From positions 4,752,084 through 4,816,083 of the forward strand of contig VWZP01002845.1 of NCBI GenBank assembly GCA_013396995.1: a stretch of DNA of 64,000 bases, in the 5' to 3' direction. Within the stretch, counting starts at the first letter, position 1; each line of letters opens with the position of its first letter. Positions 17,950 through 32,900 of the stretch are shown piece after piece. The translations under genes and the position numbers were made by a program. This DNA is from Dicaeum eximium (taxonomy: Eukaryota; Chordata; Aves; Passeriformes; Dicaeidae). The notes beneath the pieces were generated by a model. That model saw only the letters and a program-made list of their open reading frames with translations, had not been told where the DNA came from and ran no database searches.

Positions 17950-20900
17950 CTGGAGAGAGAAGCAGGACAACATGTAAGGCACTCCAGGGCAAAGATGGTG
18001 GCATTCATGTAGCCAAGGCCAGGCAGGACCTTTTGAGCACCTCCTCCCTCCCCTCTCATTCCTTGCCCTTGCCCCTAGGGCCGCAGCTGAGCTGCCAAAG
18101 CTGTGGCACAGCTGTCCCCAGATCTCTTCACTGCTTGGTGAGAAAGTCATCTCCACAAGTCACAGCTTCCCCCCAGTGTCTGATTCTGCTTTCAGATACA
18201 CCATGTCTTTGTTCTACACCTCTTTGAGGCATCTCAGCTGCCAAAGCTTAGGTGGGATGAGCCCCAGCCTTTCTCCCTAGCCTTGTGAAGTGTCAGAGTA
18301 AGTGCAAAGGAGGTTGACAGCAGTTGCATCCATGATTTTTTCAACTCTCTGCTACGATATGCAAAGGAAAAGCAGCCTGGCCTTTCCATGCTCTGAATTT
18401 CAGCTGATGTCCTGATGCAGGACACAGCTAAGCTTCAAGGCTTTCCCTCTACTCCGTAAAAGGTCATGAGGTTATGGGTCCTTCTCCAGCTCCTTCCTCC
18501 TTGGTCCCAAAATAGCCTCTATTCCTAACTGCAACACTAGAGAAACTTTGCCAGTAACAACCAGGGAGGTGTTCTCCCCAGAATTCCCAGTAACTTCATG
18601 GCTTTTCTGGAGCTGGGGCGTGGAAATCTCCTATGGGCACCACAGCCTTAGTGAGTCTGCACTCATCAACCAGGTGACTGGTTTTGAAACAAATGGGGCA
18701 GGGCAAGTAGACTGTGGGACCCGATGGAGACGTGTTTTGGGCGTGTGCTGACAGCACCGATGTCCCAAAGGATGCATGCAGGAGCACCAGGCTTGGGCAA
18801 GAGCCAGCTCCTCCTGATCAACCTGCAGCAGCTCTGGGCAGGCACCTAACCTGATTTACTGGCAATTTAGGGTTTTATAGAAATGAACAGGGAGGAACCT
18901 AACCTTCCCCTGGGTGTTTTCAGTGTTCAGCAGCAGCTGGGTGTGGATTTTGGTTGCATACAAAAAACTCTGTACAACTGCTTTTCTGGGTGTAGCCTGA
19001 AGGCTGTAGCAGATGTCACGAACTTCTGGTCCACTCACCAGAAGTCTATGAGAGGGTGGGGTTGGCATTTCTGATTTTGTTTAAAAGACATTTTCTAAGA
19101 ATTTTTGCTTTTTTAGCCTTGATTCCTAGAGAAATGTAGCTCAGGTAATCAAAAATACATCTCTTTCTTTTCCCAGTCCCCAAAAGTTCTGAACTGTGGA
19201 GTGAGCAGTGGCTAGCAAAGTCACCTTGATCTCTTGGGTGTTGGAAACTATCATTCTTCAGACATCCCCAGTCCAAAGGACCAAAAAAATCCTGGCTGAT
19301 TTGGAGGGAGGATCTGAAATGCTGGGAGATCAGATGATTTATTCAAGTGCTTGAGGAAGTCCCAGCAGGGGCTCTGTGGAGCTCCCGCATCCAAAACTGG
19401 GTCATGATCTACCTGAAAGGCTCTTGTCCTTCCTTTTGTACCTGCCCTTGTCCTTAATTGGAAATATCTCTGTGGTGCACCCCTCACACCCCAGTGCCTC
19501 GGGGACCCCCTCCTGAGGGGGTGCAGAGACTGGCTTTGCTCTGTCTCCCCTCCCTCCTCTCGCTGCTGCTGGGCTGCCACAGCTACTTGGGCACCCAGAC
19601 TGCAAGCTGGCAGAAATAGCTCTAATTTGGGGCAGCTCCCTGAGCTCATTCATGCTGCTTTTGCCAGGCAGTGCCACTACAACAAAAATCAGCAGTCAGG
19701 GTGGTTGCTGCTGCTGGGAAAGTGCATGCTTTAATAACTCCAACTTTAAAGCCCTGGCTGGCCCTGTAGCTGCCCCACAGCTGTCCCCAAAGAGTTGCTT
19801 GTTGAAAATTATTCTCCTTGAAGTTGACTTCCCAGGCTGACCTTGAATTCAGAATTTCTCCTAAAAGGTGTTTTTGAAAGCAGTACCTATGCAGTTGCAG
19901 GCAACAAGCAAAGTGCTGCAGCTGGATGCCAGCAGGGAGTGGAGGGAGGGTGCTGTTCTCCCAGCCGGAGACAGGGAGCTGCAATGCAGGGATGCCAAGC
20001 ACTGAACCAGGCACCCTGGCAGCTGTCAGGCAGCAGTGGAGGGAGACTGCCACTTCCAGGCCACAATTCATCCAGCCCCAAAGCAGGTCTGGTGAAACAG
20101 ACCTTAAAAATAGCCAGTTTTCCTCCCTCAGCACAGAAATGCTGTAGACACCCATCTCAGACAGTGAGGCGTGTACTACAGGTATTTACAGTCGGGTGAG
20201 AGAAAACATAATCCTCACCCTGATCTGAATGTTACAATATCTACATGCTGGATACAATTTCAAAAGGCTGAGTCATTAAGAAATGATGCATGAGAAAGAC
20301 AAAAACTAAAACCAGAGATGAGACACTGACAGTTTAAAAAATCAGCTAAAAATTAAATTTTTGGCCAGTGGCATAATTTCTGGATGCAATGACAGCTAGG
20401 TAGCTGCAGTGCTGGGACAAGACTAGCTCTAGTTTCTCCCTCTGGCACCCCTTCTCCCTGGCTCCAGCTGCAGTCTCCACCCTTACAGCATGATATAAAC
20501 TCTATGGGACAGGGACTGTCCTATCCTGCTCTTTATATGTCATCCAACAAGGAGCCTCTTCACCCTTGTCACGTTGTGACAAGGTTGCAAGAGGCAGTGC
20601 TGATGAAAAAACCTGCCAAAGGTTAATCCTGCCTGGGTGACAATTACATCCTTAGGATGTCTTTCCCAAGATCTTCCCATTTCACATCCTCATTACCCAC
20701 TGACTAACAGGTCTCAGGGCACTGATACTGAGATGAGAACCACTGGCAAGCTTGTTCTCAGCAGCACGTCAAAATCATGGAAATACATAGACACATACAT
20801 GGCCTTCCTTATCTTACAGGAGGCAAGCCCCAGTATAAAATTTTTTTTAATAAAACAAGCAGAGCAGAACACAAATACATTTTCAGGAGGAAGTAAGTTT

Positions 20901-23900
20901 TCCCCTCTGAAATAAGTCAGCCTTGGACAATTAAGACCTGGGGCCGCCTTTCAAGCTCAAACAGATTGCAAATACCAGCACAAACCTTGTTATGACAGTA
21001 TTTTGCTCAATCCTGGCTCTGAGTTCTTCATTCTGCTGTTGCAGCATTGTGATTTTTTCTTCCAGTTTTAAATTTTTTTCAACCTGCAAAAAAAAGAAGG
21101 CTCGTTAAGTCTGAAGAACGCTCAGCACCTGATCCAAGATAATTTGTTCTGTATTAATCTGTGGAGCAACTTCTAAAATTGGAGGACAGGTGGAGGTGGT
21201 TTTCTTGACTGCAGCTGAGGCTTGGAGAGCTGATTCACACCACCACCACATCATCCTGGTGAAGTACCTGGGGCCATCAGCAGAGCATTGAGCAGGGGCA
21301 GAGCTGACCCAGCCCTTACTTATAACTGAGGAGGAGGAGGAGGGTCTTTTGTTCAGTGCAAATAGATGTTCTCCTCAGTGCTGCCCCACAACTTTTGGCC
21401 ACCAAGGAACCAGCATTAGCAGACCTTGGAGAAAGTGCTGGTGACACGTGAGGAGCACCCAGCACGGAAAGCTGCCCAGCACTGTGGTATGAGTGGTCAG
21501 TCTAGTGGTGAAGGAGGAGTGCGAGATGGGATGATGTACATCTTCCAGACATTACAGTCTGACATCCAGCCTCCAGGATTATGATTCCTCAGTTGTGGAG
21601 AGGAAAGAGTCACCCACCAGGGCAGATGAAGCCCCGCAGCAGCCTTAGAGTGCTGCTGCATTCTGAGGTGGGCTGGCTTCTGGAGACTCTTCTCACTACT
21701 GCTGACAATGTCAGCTTAAATGACAGGCTTCAACCAGACATTTAACTTTAAGCTGTAATTAATTGAAATTAATCCTATCCCAAGCACAGGTAGCTTTTAT
21801 CCAGCACAGTTCAAGGGCAGAGTTTGAGGACATCAGTAGCAGTATATTAGAACATCAGTAAGATGTTTACAGGCATGTTCCACAGCCTCAGGTGCCCTGT
21901 TTCCCCCAAGCTTTGAATTTGACATACTTTATCACCTTAGTCCTTGGTTCCCCAGCAGTTTGAATTTTGCTGAATTCAACACTTTTGAAAGAAAACAAGA
22001 TAGCACAGGGTAACCTTATCTCTGTGTGAGCTTGGTTATTGAATTTCCCAACCTTTTATAAAGAACCAAATATTGTGCACTGGGGATAGCAATAACTCAC
22101 ACTTAATGGTGGAGACATCAGTTTTAGGTTGTGTTTTCAAGTCTGTGCCGGTATTGTAAAGGATACTCCTGGTTCCCATATATTCTGGTCTGTCCCAGTT
22201 TATTTTCTTAGAGCAGCATATACCTTCTGTACCTGTTTTGAAATGCTCTAAAGAGAGGAATCACCATCATGGGCTCTCTCTCTGCTTCTTCAATAGTTTT
22301 TACAAGTAGTAGCTTTGCCACCTTAATTTCCAGCCTCCCTTTCAGCTGCCAAGGAGCCAAGGCTGACCCTGTGTTTGAAATGCCCTCTTGCTCCCTTGTG
22401 AAGCACCAGAGTGTTTGGAGATGTCCTGTCAGTGTTCTGGCACTTACAAAGGTATATCTTGAAATGGAAAGCAGTTATGCCTTTGGGCCTCAGCAGACCC
22501 AGTGTTTTACTGTGATAAAGGGCAGGAACAGGACTGTGCACTTGTATGTGGTTAATGAGAAAAGCAGCTAAATGACCAGGAATTATATAGGCTGTTGTTT
22601 GGGATTGTTTTTTTCCCCCTCACTGTTTCCAAATGCTGGCTTAGCTCCAAGAGTAGCACGTTGGAAGGAGCAGAGATAATAAGCCTCAGTTGCAAAGAGG
22701 CACTTTTCTCTGCATCCACTTACTAAAGCATCTGTTCAGCAAAATAATCATCAGAGTTCTCAAATTTCCCTGTAAATGGAAACAAATCTTGCTGAATGCT
22801 GTGCTGAACCAGCTGCCACAGCTCCCAGCTGAGGTATTGCCTCATCCTGTCACCACACTGTATTTTACTGTCACTGCAGGTTATGCTGTACAAAATGAAT
22901 CCCCTTTCCCACAAAAAATGTAATTGATGGTGAACTGGGGAGTTCTTCATTAGGGAATCCCACAAGCAAAGGACGAGAAAACAGCATAGCCTGCAGAAAA
23001 GCATTACTGGAGGGCTGGAGAGACCTCTTCTAGAGTCAGCCTTGCTAGGGACTGCTTGCTGAGTATTGCTAATCCACACGTGGCTCCCTAAATGCCTGAA
23101 ATGTGGGAGCAGCAGCAAGACACACCATGGCTCAATGTTCCTCCACGTGCCCTCTCCAGCCCTAAAGGGCTACCTGACTCCTGTAGGGGCATATGGTGCA
23201 GGCTGGTGTACCCTGGGCTACCACAAATTTCCCTTTCCTCTCTTCTTCCCCCACCACTCCCCTGGCTGTCTAACCTGACACGCTGAGCAGGTGCTGCATG
23301 AAGGAGCAATCCAGATTGATGGGTGAACCTCTTTGACTGTGTCTTGCCCCAACCTCATGTGTGTACTCACCTCTCTTCAGTTCATCTGCTGTAACCAAAC
23401 TTTTCCTTTATCACCTCTGCGATGTCTCCTCTGTAGGAAAATCGACAACTCACCTGTTTTTCTAGCTCCATAATCATCTTCTCCTGCTGGTGAATCTGGA
23501 GGTTCTTCATTTCCAGAACATGCTTTAAGCTCTTCAAATCTTTTTCTAAGTGTAGATATGGAGCTCGCACAATCTAGGAAATATATCAGGGATTTGGATA
23601 TGTCAGCCATACATACATCTTCAGCCATAAGAGAGAGATTCCTTAGTGTAACCCTGTGGTTCAGGAGAATCAGTAGTGGGAAAACTACCTGGACCTGGCC
23701 CTGTGCAGCCCATTTGACCCCGATATTGTCTCCTTGACACCACTTTGGCTAAGATTTGTGACTCTGACTAAGTTCAATATTTGGGGTCTCAGCTGGGACC
23801 TGCCCCCTGTCTCTGGAGTGAGGATCCAGGATCTCAATTGCTCTTCATTGAATCAGATGATGTGTAATACTTAGAAACATGTGTTTTGATGCCTGTAGTT

Positions 23901-26900
23901 AGAGTGGTCATCTACCTTCAGCTGTTCCTCAGTGTTTTTCTTCAGAGCCTCTTCAAACCGGTCTGCTTTGGCCTTAAGAGATTGATTCTGGAAGGTGAGG
24001 GTGTCTATCTGGTCCTGGGGGGGGAAACACACCAATTAACACATCAGCTATGTTATCAGCCCACTTACATTCATACCAGTCAGTCTGCACTGCCAAACCA
24101 GGCAGTGGTTTATCAGGGAAGCTAAATAAGGCTTAAACACCCCTGTAAGGTGATATTTTTTAATGTCAGGCCACTTGAACACAGAATGGGGTATTTGATA
24201 AGCCCCAGGGAATCCCTGTAACACCTGTGGCTGCTGCTAAATCAGCCCATCACCTTGTGCTGGATGAGAACAGACATGTCCTTCCTTGGAAGAGCTGGCA
24301 TTTATATCACATGCCTTTGTGTGGTCCTTAGAGTCCGAATGTGGCAATAGACACCTGTTTCCTTCCCCTTTCTAAGCTTCTAACATGGTAACAAGCAATG
24401 ATGAGTTAGTGGTGTGGAATTTAAATTACCATGATTTCATCTCAGAGCTATACATGGGAACAACATGTTATTTTAGGCAATCGTATTTCTGTTACCATCA
24501 AAGGCATTTCTGTCTCTACAACACCTGTAAAATCCACAGTTGCTGTGAAAATGGTATTTTTATCTTTCACAGTTGTGATTTCTTGTCTGGAACATTGCAT
24601 CAGCCCTTATTGCAAAACTGCTGATGTGCCTCGAGCTGTCGCAGCAGTGCAACAATATGTGCTAGTCAGGGCATTTAAAAACTGCAATTCATCTCTGCCT
24701 GTGAAATCAAAGAGGACTTGCATTATTTGCTGTGGCATCTTTACTTGTTCACACATTTCCAACCTTAGCTTGTGCCGCAGGGGCACGGTTCTGCCCTCCG
24801 CCCCTTGTGATTTCTTCATCTAGGGAGTGAGAACAGCACGGAGTTTTTAGAAGGATGAGATGACTTTGACCTTGGTGTTAAACAGTGGGATGTGGGAACT
24901 GCGATGTGCAGGGCTGAGCCTGGCCATCCACAGCTGGCTGCACGGCAGGGCCAGCCCTGGGGCACCCCACGTCAGGGACTGCATTGCCCTCCGGTGGGAC
25001 CCGAGATGTCTCCAGCGTGGGACCGGCTTTCCCGCATCCAGGCAGCAGGGAGGAGGGTAAAGCACAGACAGGCACAGGGCCAGGCAGGGAGATGTCACCG
25101 TTTCTGTGCCCTGGGGGTGCCACCTGGCGGGTGCCATGCAGACAAGGTGATGCTTACAGCCACTGCAGGTGCCAGAGTCCTCCCCATCCAGCAGGGAAGA
25201 GCTCAGATTTGCCGGCAGACAGCAGGGTCAAAAAGACATTTCTTTCTTTATCCAGATCCCTTTAAATCCCTTTAAGTTTTCTCTCTCTTATGAACCAGCC
25301 AAGGGGGAGGAAAAATCCCGAGGCTTTGCTGCTCTATCCCAGTTTGGAGGTAGCAGAGGTGGTAAGAGGCAGCAGCCTGGTGTGCTGGCAGCGTGCCCAG
25401 GGCTGCCCCGTCAGCTGCTGCCAGCACCAGTACAGGTATACCATTACCACCATTACAGGTACACCATCACCATTATTGTATTATCAAATAAAGAAACTGC
25501 TAACCTGGAGTGACAGACGCAGCTTCTCAAAAGTCTCCTCCAGCTGTGCCTTTTCCAGTTTGTGAGCAGTATTCAGTTCTGGAAATACACAGACATGGCA
25601 TTACTGAGTGAAGTCCAGCAAACTGGGGTCTGAGAGCACGCGTCGTGATCCGAGCTCAATTTGGGATGCAGTTTTAGGACATGGATATGGAATAGGAAAC
25701 TGGTAGCAATATGCTCTGTGACCTTAGGTAAATTGTTCTGAAAATCAGAATTTCCTGATCTTTCACTCTTTGCAGATACCTCTGTTTCTGTGTGACCAGA
25801 TTCTGATTTTTCAGAACTGCTCAGAATTCTCAGCTCCCAGGCACTCTGACCTGAAAAGGGTTAGTCTGACAATGGGCCATTTGGCAGTTCAGAGTGAATA
25901 TCCCTAGATGAAAGCATTTCAAATTAGATATATTTAAAAGCTTGGGTTGAAATTTCTTTGGGGAGATAGTGAGGAGGGCCACCACCTGAGATGCAAAAAT
26001 ACAAATGACAGTGCTTCTCCCCAAGCTGTGGTATACGAGCTAAGAGGTTTATTCCAGTAGTGAGACAGAGAAGACAAAAAGCTTGATTAAAGGTTTTTCT
26101 GCTGGAATAACTCACCCTGGGCATACAAATGACCAAAAGTTTATTAAACAAAGTGAAATAAAGTTTCATCTCTAAAGGAATGGCATCAAATCATCATTCA
26201 GTGCAGTAGTAGCAGCTGCCTTTTCAGTATATAGACACTGTATTTTTTGTGGTTTTCCCCCCGAGGCCATGGGTTCTGCCCTCTAACCCCAGCACAGCAG
26301 CCACATCAGCAGTGATGATTCCATCGCTCCAGTGCCGGGCACAGCGCACTCGCGGCTGCAGTGCCTTTTCCAGGCACAGGAGGGCATTTCAGACCCGCAC
26401 CAGGAGCAGGGAGCACAAACTTCGGCCATCAGACCCTTGATGAACCACAACTGAATTTTATCATCTAAACATACTAAAAGAAGGGAGAGATAGGAATATC
26501 CTCAAGCAAGAATCAGCTTTTTACTTATTTATTTTCAAAATCGCATATGTTGATTTATAAATGCTGTGCTAGGTACCTTCTCTGCCCATGAGAAAGGGGA
26601 ACAGTGTTCTCAGTTCATGTTATGCTCAGGACTGTGTCTCTAATTGACACAATGCAGAGCTAAGCAATATGGCTTGGTCTGAGAAACGTAGGAAAACCTA
26701 CTAGAGATATTTAAAATAGGGAGATTGTACAGATTACTGTTAAATGTCAGCTAAAGCATACACAAAGGCATATATTTCGACACTGAACTGGTAGGGAGGG
26801 AAGAGCTCTGTCTGCAGCATCAATCCTGTGGCCAAACTGTAACATAAAATAAAGGTAACAGTGCTGAGGTGCAGATTTGCACCAGTGAGAGGCTTTGGTC

Positions 26901-29900
26901 TGCTCAGCATGGCCAGACATTTGCTACTGGAAAAAATGAGTCTTGTTTTTAGAAGCACTGTGGGTATCTGAGCACCTAAATTCAGAGATATCCCAAGCTC
27001 TCTATCCTCTCGAGCATCTGAGGATTAGGCTCTTGAAAAGCATGTGTGAGAAGTGATGTGGAATTTGGATTCTATTTTCAGCAATGTATAGATAAAGAGT
27101 TATCTTTGACCCAGAGACCCCCCTCAGATAATCTCAGGTCAAAGTTAGATGCTGTGGACTGCAGAAATCTCACCTTCTGCCCTAGCATGAACCTGGTGGT
27201 CCACCCACGTGAAATCACTAGACCAAAACAAATTTTCTGTGTAACCTGGAGGAAGAGGCACAGTGTCACTACAACATTAACTCCTGCTCTGGAACAGCTG
27301 TGTAGCTGTTGGGTTGTCTTTGGCTTACCTTGAATCTTGCAGTCATTCTCATCCTGCAGTTCTGTAATGGCCACTATGTGGTTATTTTCCAGCTGTGACA
27401 TTGCAGCTTCATGTACAGCTGTGAGATCTTCCACCTGTTCCAACAACAGTGAGCACAGACATGGACACATGGTTAGACAGGCTGTGGCACACTGACAAGC
27501 CACTGCTGCAGAGCTCCAGTGAGCTGGAAACAGCAAAGGGATCTACTGAATGTGACACTTCCAGCACCGGAGCCAGTTTTGCCATGCTGATCCTTGAGTG
27601 GTAGCGTGTAGTCACTGCTGATGGTATTTTTGTTCTTTTAACTTAATGGTGATGAAGAGGTGCATAAGAAAGCAAAAGGTCAAAAAGCCCTTAGGTGGAG
27701 ATGCTGTTTATTGAATGTTCAGAAGTCTTGACATTCCATTTATCTAAATTCTAATAATGACCACACAGCCCACGGCCACCATGGGAGTGAGGAGTGCAGC
27801 TGGAAGAGGGCTGTGGGCAGCCTGTGTTCCAGAGCACCCTAAGGGTTTGGGACTCCTTCAGTACATTGTTTGTTACTAGACTTGGCTAAAGGCAAAGTGA
27901 GATCCCTAATGATGGTCTTTTGATATGAATCATTAAAGGAACTACATTAAGAAATCCTGACCAAGATTAAGTCAGTGGTCCAGAGCACTTTCTGAATGCA
28001 ATGCATCAATTTGCTTTTCTGGGGTTTGTATCCAAAGTGATTTTATTCCCTATATTTAACACAGTATTATCTATGATATCTGGCAAGGCAGAGGATCAAA
28101 CTATTTTACATTTACAGTGAAACAGCTGTTCTGTTCGTGGCTAAGTGACTTGACTCTAAACAGCTTTATTGGCTCACTGTTATGTAAATAATGGTAGAAG
28201 TTTACTGCAGCTGAGTTTGCCTTGACTGGAATAATTGTTATTTCACTGCTTTTAGTTGTCAAACATATGTATTAGTTAACCCACCAGAAGCCAGATTTCC
28301 AACCATATTGGAGAAAACGTTCTTAGAATGAAAGTTGGGCATTTAGCATGGAATTTAAAATTATCCAAAGTAATTTTCATAATAATGTGGGAGATAACTC
28401 AGTGGTGAAGAACTGTTTGCAAAATAATGGGGACTCAGCCTGCTGATGTATTGCATGGCAGAGCTGAGGAAGTGGGGGGCAGATGGCTCAAAGGGCTACT
28501 AATGGAGCAAGGACTATCACCTGGCTTTTTCCAGAGCACAGGGTCCTTGTATATGATATCTATAAGCTGAAGCCTAATGAGCATTGCCATGTTCTTTACC
28601 TTGCCCTTGCCTTTATTTGTCCTCTAATTGCTTCTCAGCTGAACAGCACCTCATAGGAATGATTATCCTCAACTCCAGCACCCTCAGAAGGTGAAGGGGT
28701 CTCCTCTTGCTGCCACCATCCTTGACAAGTTATTATCTATAAAGCCAATTAAATATGTCCCAAATTATCTATAGGGATTTTTCTGCCCTCTGTGTGTTTC
28801 CTATCCACATCCCAAATGACTCTCCTTTATCTTCCAGTGTGACGTCCTGTCTGCAGTTTTCCATGGCAGATTGTCAACTTGGCACTGGGAAGCAGCTCTC
28901 TTGGATGCTACTAACTTACTTTGTAAGCTTGATCACCTCACTTAACACAAGTCATGTTTATTTCTGGCTGTGGAAAGTACCTCAGGTGGGATTTTTAAGG
29001 CTTAATAAAGTAAAATCAAGGGGAGCTCTAGTGGGAGAAGTTGCAGGAAGCTGCTGGACAGAACAGCTTGAGCTGAGCACCTCAAGTGAGAAACACTGGC
29101 AAGACAGACCACAGCCTTTGCTTTGCAATTCTGCTTTTAGCTGCAAGGAGGTGTGAGAATGCACTGGCACACAAGATCATTTTGTGAGGAGTTTGGCTCT
29201 CATGCTCTGCTACCTCCTCAGAGACAGCTGAACCTCCAAAACCTGACACAGGAACTGTGTCTCCAAACAAATAACAGCTATCTGGTGGTGGTGACTGAAG
29301 GAACACAGCATGGAAGGTTAAGCTGTGACTGGAAGCCATGCAAGTGGGATGAGTATCTTCCAAATTAGATTTATGGAAACAGAAATACATGCAGATCCAT
29401 GGTCAGAAGGATTTTGCTATTCTTATTGCCTTCAAGAATGCAAATTCAAATCCCCCTCATGCTGATGGGCAGCTCAAGGACAAGGCTTTTCTCATGTACA
29501 GTGTAAGAGCTCCATTTCCATGGCCAAGAAATGTTGGTGAGCAGCTTTCCAGCATTCCCTGTCAGCCTCCACGGATCCAAGAGCACTCAACACAGGATGG
29601 GCATGCAGCAGAGTAGGAATTCAAAGGGAAAACCTGCTAAAACTCATCATGCTAACTCAACTATGAATTGAAAATGTGGGCTAAAACTCTGATATACTAG
29701 GGCCACAGCTGCACTTTCAAAGCAATGGACAGGAATGTTTGTGTTATTTTCAGTATATCAGGGAACACAGAGCTCTGGAGCAAACCAAGAACTGTTTGCC
29801 CCACAGAGGGAAAAATGTGTTTCCACTGCTCCTCAGTGATGATGAATAGAGACACAAGAGATGAAAATATGAGGAAAATAAGCATACTTCTAGTCTAGTC

Positions 29901-32900
29901 CTACAATGACTTTGAACAGCTTTCTTGCACTGCTCAGCTTGAGAGGAGAAAAACCAACATCTGTTCTTGTGGTCCTGAGAGCTCGCAGAAACCCTTCAAA
30001 GAGTAGCAGAGCTAAGCTATAAGCTATTTCAGCAAAAAAAAAACCAAATCCCTTCACAAATGCTGATGTTGTGTGATCCAGGAGAGCTAAGCCTGTGCAG
30101 CTAGAGCCAACATCTTATACCAGGCAGACTGACACACTGACACAGTGAAAGGAAAAAAATTGTCAAGGTTTTTGGGAACAGAACCCCTCCTTCATATCAG
30201 AAAGAAAAGCAGAAATTTTGAAGAGCATTGCAAGAAAACCAACTAGCATAAACTGAAATGAGAACCAAAAGACATGGCTCAGCATAGGTTCTAACCATTT
30301 ACAGAGAAATATTTTGAAAAATCTGATTTAGAACATGAAGACCTATTTGATAGCACCTTCTAACACATCTTTAGAAATCAGTTCATTAACAGAAATAGGT
30401 AGTTTGTCCAGGACAAAACAGCCCAGTTGCATTGAGTTACAGTGTTTGCTCTGACAAAACCAGACAGAAGTAGCTGCTTGTGAGAATACTGCTGTCTACA
30501 CACAGAAAGCAAAGCAAGGAGAAATACTTGGGATGTACAGTCCAAGAGATTAGACTGAGTGGTGGGGCAGCAATCAGGGGACCTGGAGTGCATCACGTGC
30601 TTGATGTTTAGGCAGATGTGTTGCATGGGTGCTGTCACTTCACTGTATTGCCCTTTAACTAGCAAATAACAATGTGCTGGCTCTGCTGGCCTTACCTGTG
30701 TGGAACAGGTTCTTAAAACCCTTGGTTTTAGTCATAAATTGACTAAAATAGGTGGGTTGAGGAGCAAGTATGTGTGGGCAGCAGAGCTAATCTTAACATT
30801 TTTATTGTAAACCATGAGCAAGCATGTGAAGAAGACATGGCAGTGTAATAGACTAGTGTGTACAAAAACAGTAGAACTAACAGGGAGAAAGAGCAGTAAA
30901 GATATTCAGGATTACATTTTCCACTCATAACTCATTGCCAGTATCTTCATGTTGGAGCGTTCAACATATTTCATTACCCGAACCCAGTCAGTACTAGAAT
31001 GGACAACTCTTCAAAGGCAACAGGGGGACACTGACCTGATCCTGATGCTGCAGTTTGGCTTGTTCCAGCTGCAGCCTGTGCTGCTCCTGCAGGCTCTCCT
31101 TCTTGGCATTGTACTCCTCCTGCAGCCGCTGCTCCAGGGCCTGCATCTCCTCCTGCTGCTGCCTGCGGAGCTGCTTCCCCTCCTCCTGGAAGCGCCTCTC
31201 CAGCTCCTCCTTCTCGCTCAGCAGCTTCTTCCATCTCGCCGTGTTGAGGTCTGAGGAGACAACACCACACAGTCCTCATGCTGCCCAGGGCCAAGCAGGG
31301 GCATTGGGCCTGTTTGTAGGGCAATGAGCTTGGTGCTTCTCTCCCACTCTCCTAGACAGGGGACATGACTGGCCACGTGAGCAGAAGGATTTGTATCTCA
31401 TACATCCCATTTTAGAGCTGTTGGAAGCTGCTCATCCCATAAACCTGTCTCCAGCTCCAGCAAGGACCATCCAAATCCATTAATGCACACTTGCTTAAAA
31501 TATTTTTGTATTCAGACCACTGTCTCATGTGCTTCATGGCATCAGAGTGCAATGAAAGGCTGATACTGAAGGCAATCACAAAGTGTGGAATTTTTACTCT
31601 AGTGAACTAACCCAGTGACTATGTCTCAGAATTCAAACCACTGTTTTCCAACAGTTGTATCAAGTCAAGGAAAATCAGTCAATTTCCCCATTTATTTCCT
31701 CACCTTTATTGTCCCCCAGGGTGTCCTGGGGGTGTTCCAGGTATCCCCCCCCTCGTATTTCCCAGGAAAACAATGTCACAAACACTGTGTCATCAGCCTT
31801 TTGCTTTGCTAAAGAAAAGTTGCAAAAAAAAATCCAGATATTGAAGACTTGATGCAAGCTGGACAAGATCAGCCAGAGTACATTTAAAGAGCAAGTTGCT
31901 CATTTGTAAAGATAACAGGTAAGAAATTATTAAAATCATCATGAACATAACATTCAGAATACTAAAGAAGGAGAAATGGGTTTCTAATGGCACTGCTAGA
32001 TCTTCTTTCTGATTTAGACCCATAGCTGATTTAGAAAGTTGATCAGGTTTTTGAACAAACTGACTGCATATTTACCCTTCCCTCGCCTTTCAAAATGCAC
32101 GTGCCATGCACAGACCTGTATGGAACTGTAAGTCAGAGGATTGGGAGCAGCTGTCTCCCTGCTGAATGCTTCAAACCTGTATTTATCCTATGATAACGTA
32201 TTTGTTCAACATCTGTATTTTCCTGCCTCTTTCTACTACAGTGTCAGACTGCTCATTTGTCCCAGGATAGCAACAATTTGTCTGGGTTACCAGTGCTGTC
32301 CTCACAGCTTATGTTAGGTGCACCCATGCCAAGGTAGTTTGGACACCCAAGCTAACCATTCCCTCCCCCACATAGCTATTTTTCACCCTATTTAGAGCTC
32401 TGCTTTCTCACTTACTGGACACCAATATCCAGACTTGCTCAGTGTGTCCAGACAGATAAACACTGCTGGGCTGCTGTTCTGATCATGATGTTTTCTGGAG
32501 CACTGTGAGGGACTCTGTCCCTGTCAAGCTCTCTGCTCCTTATGGAAAGAGAGTGAACCAATGAGTTTAGCAGCTCAGTGGCAGCACTTAGAAAGCTTTC
32601 CCACTTGCCTTATATCCAGAATGGAAAGGTACATTAGCTGGAATGTCTTGTCTTCAGGCAGTCTGGATTATAGCTCTAAACCCTCTCTCTTGCTTTTTGC
32701 TTTTTTATTATCTTTGGATTGTAAAGTGATCCCAGAGCAGGAGGGGTTATGCTTGCAGCTCTGCCTTCAGTAGAATTCAAACTCACCCAAGCTTTAAGTA
32801 GGAGATGTAATGAACCCCATCCCTCTCCAGCCTCTCTAATGAGATTACCCAGCACACAGGGAGGGCTGGGAAATGAAACAGTGTGCTCTAACCAAAAGAA

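Noticed and set aside
30949..31327. + strand Leu-rich and Ser/Cys-rich frames of about 100 codons
   Set aside because: They are antisense shadows of the MTUS2 coiled-coil exon, caused by its CAG/GAG codons.
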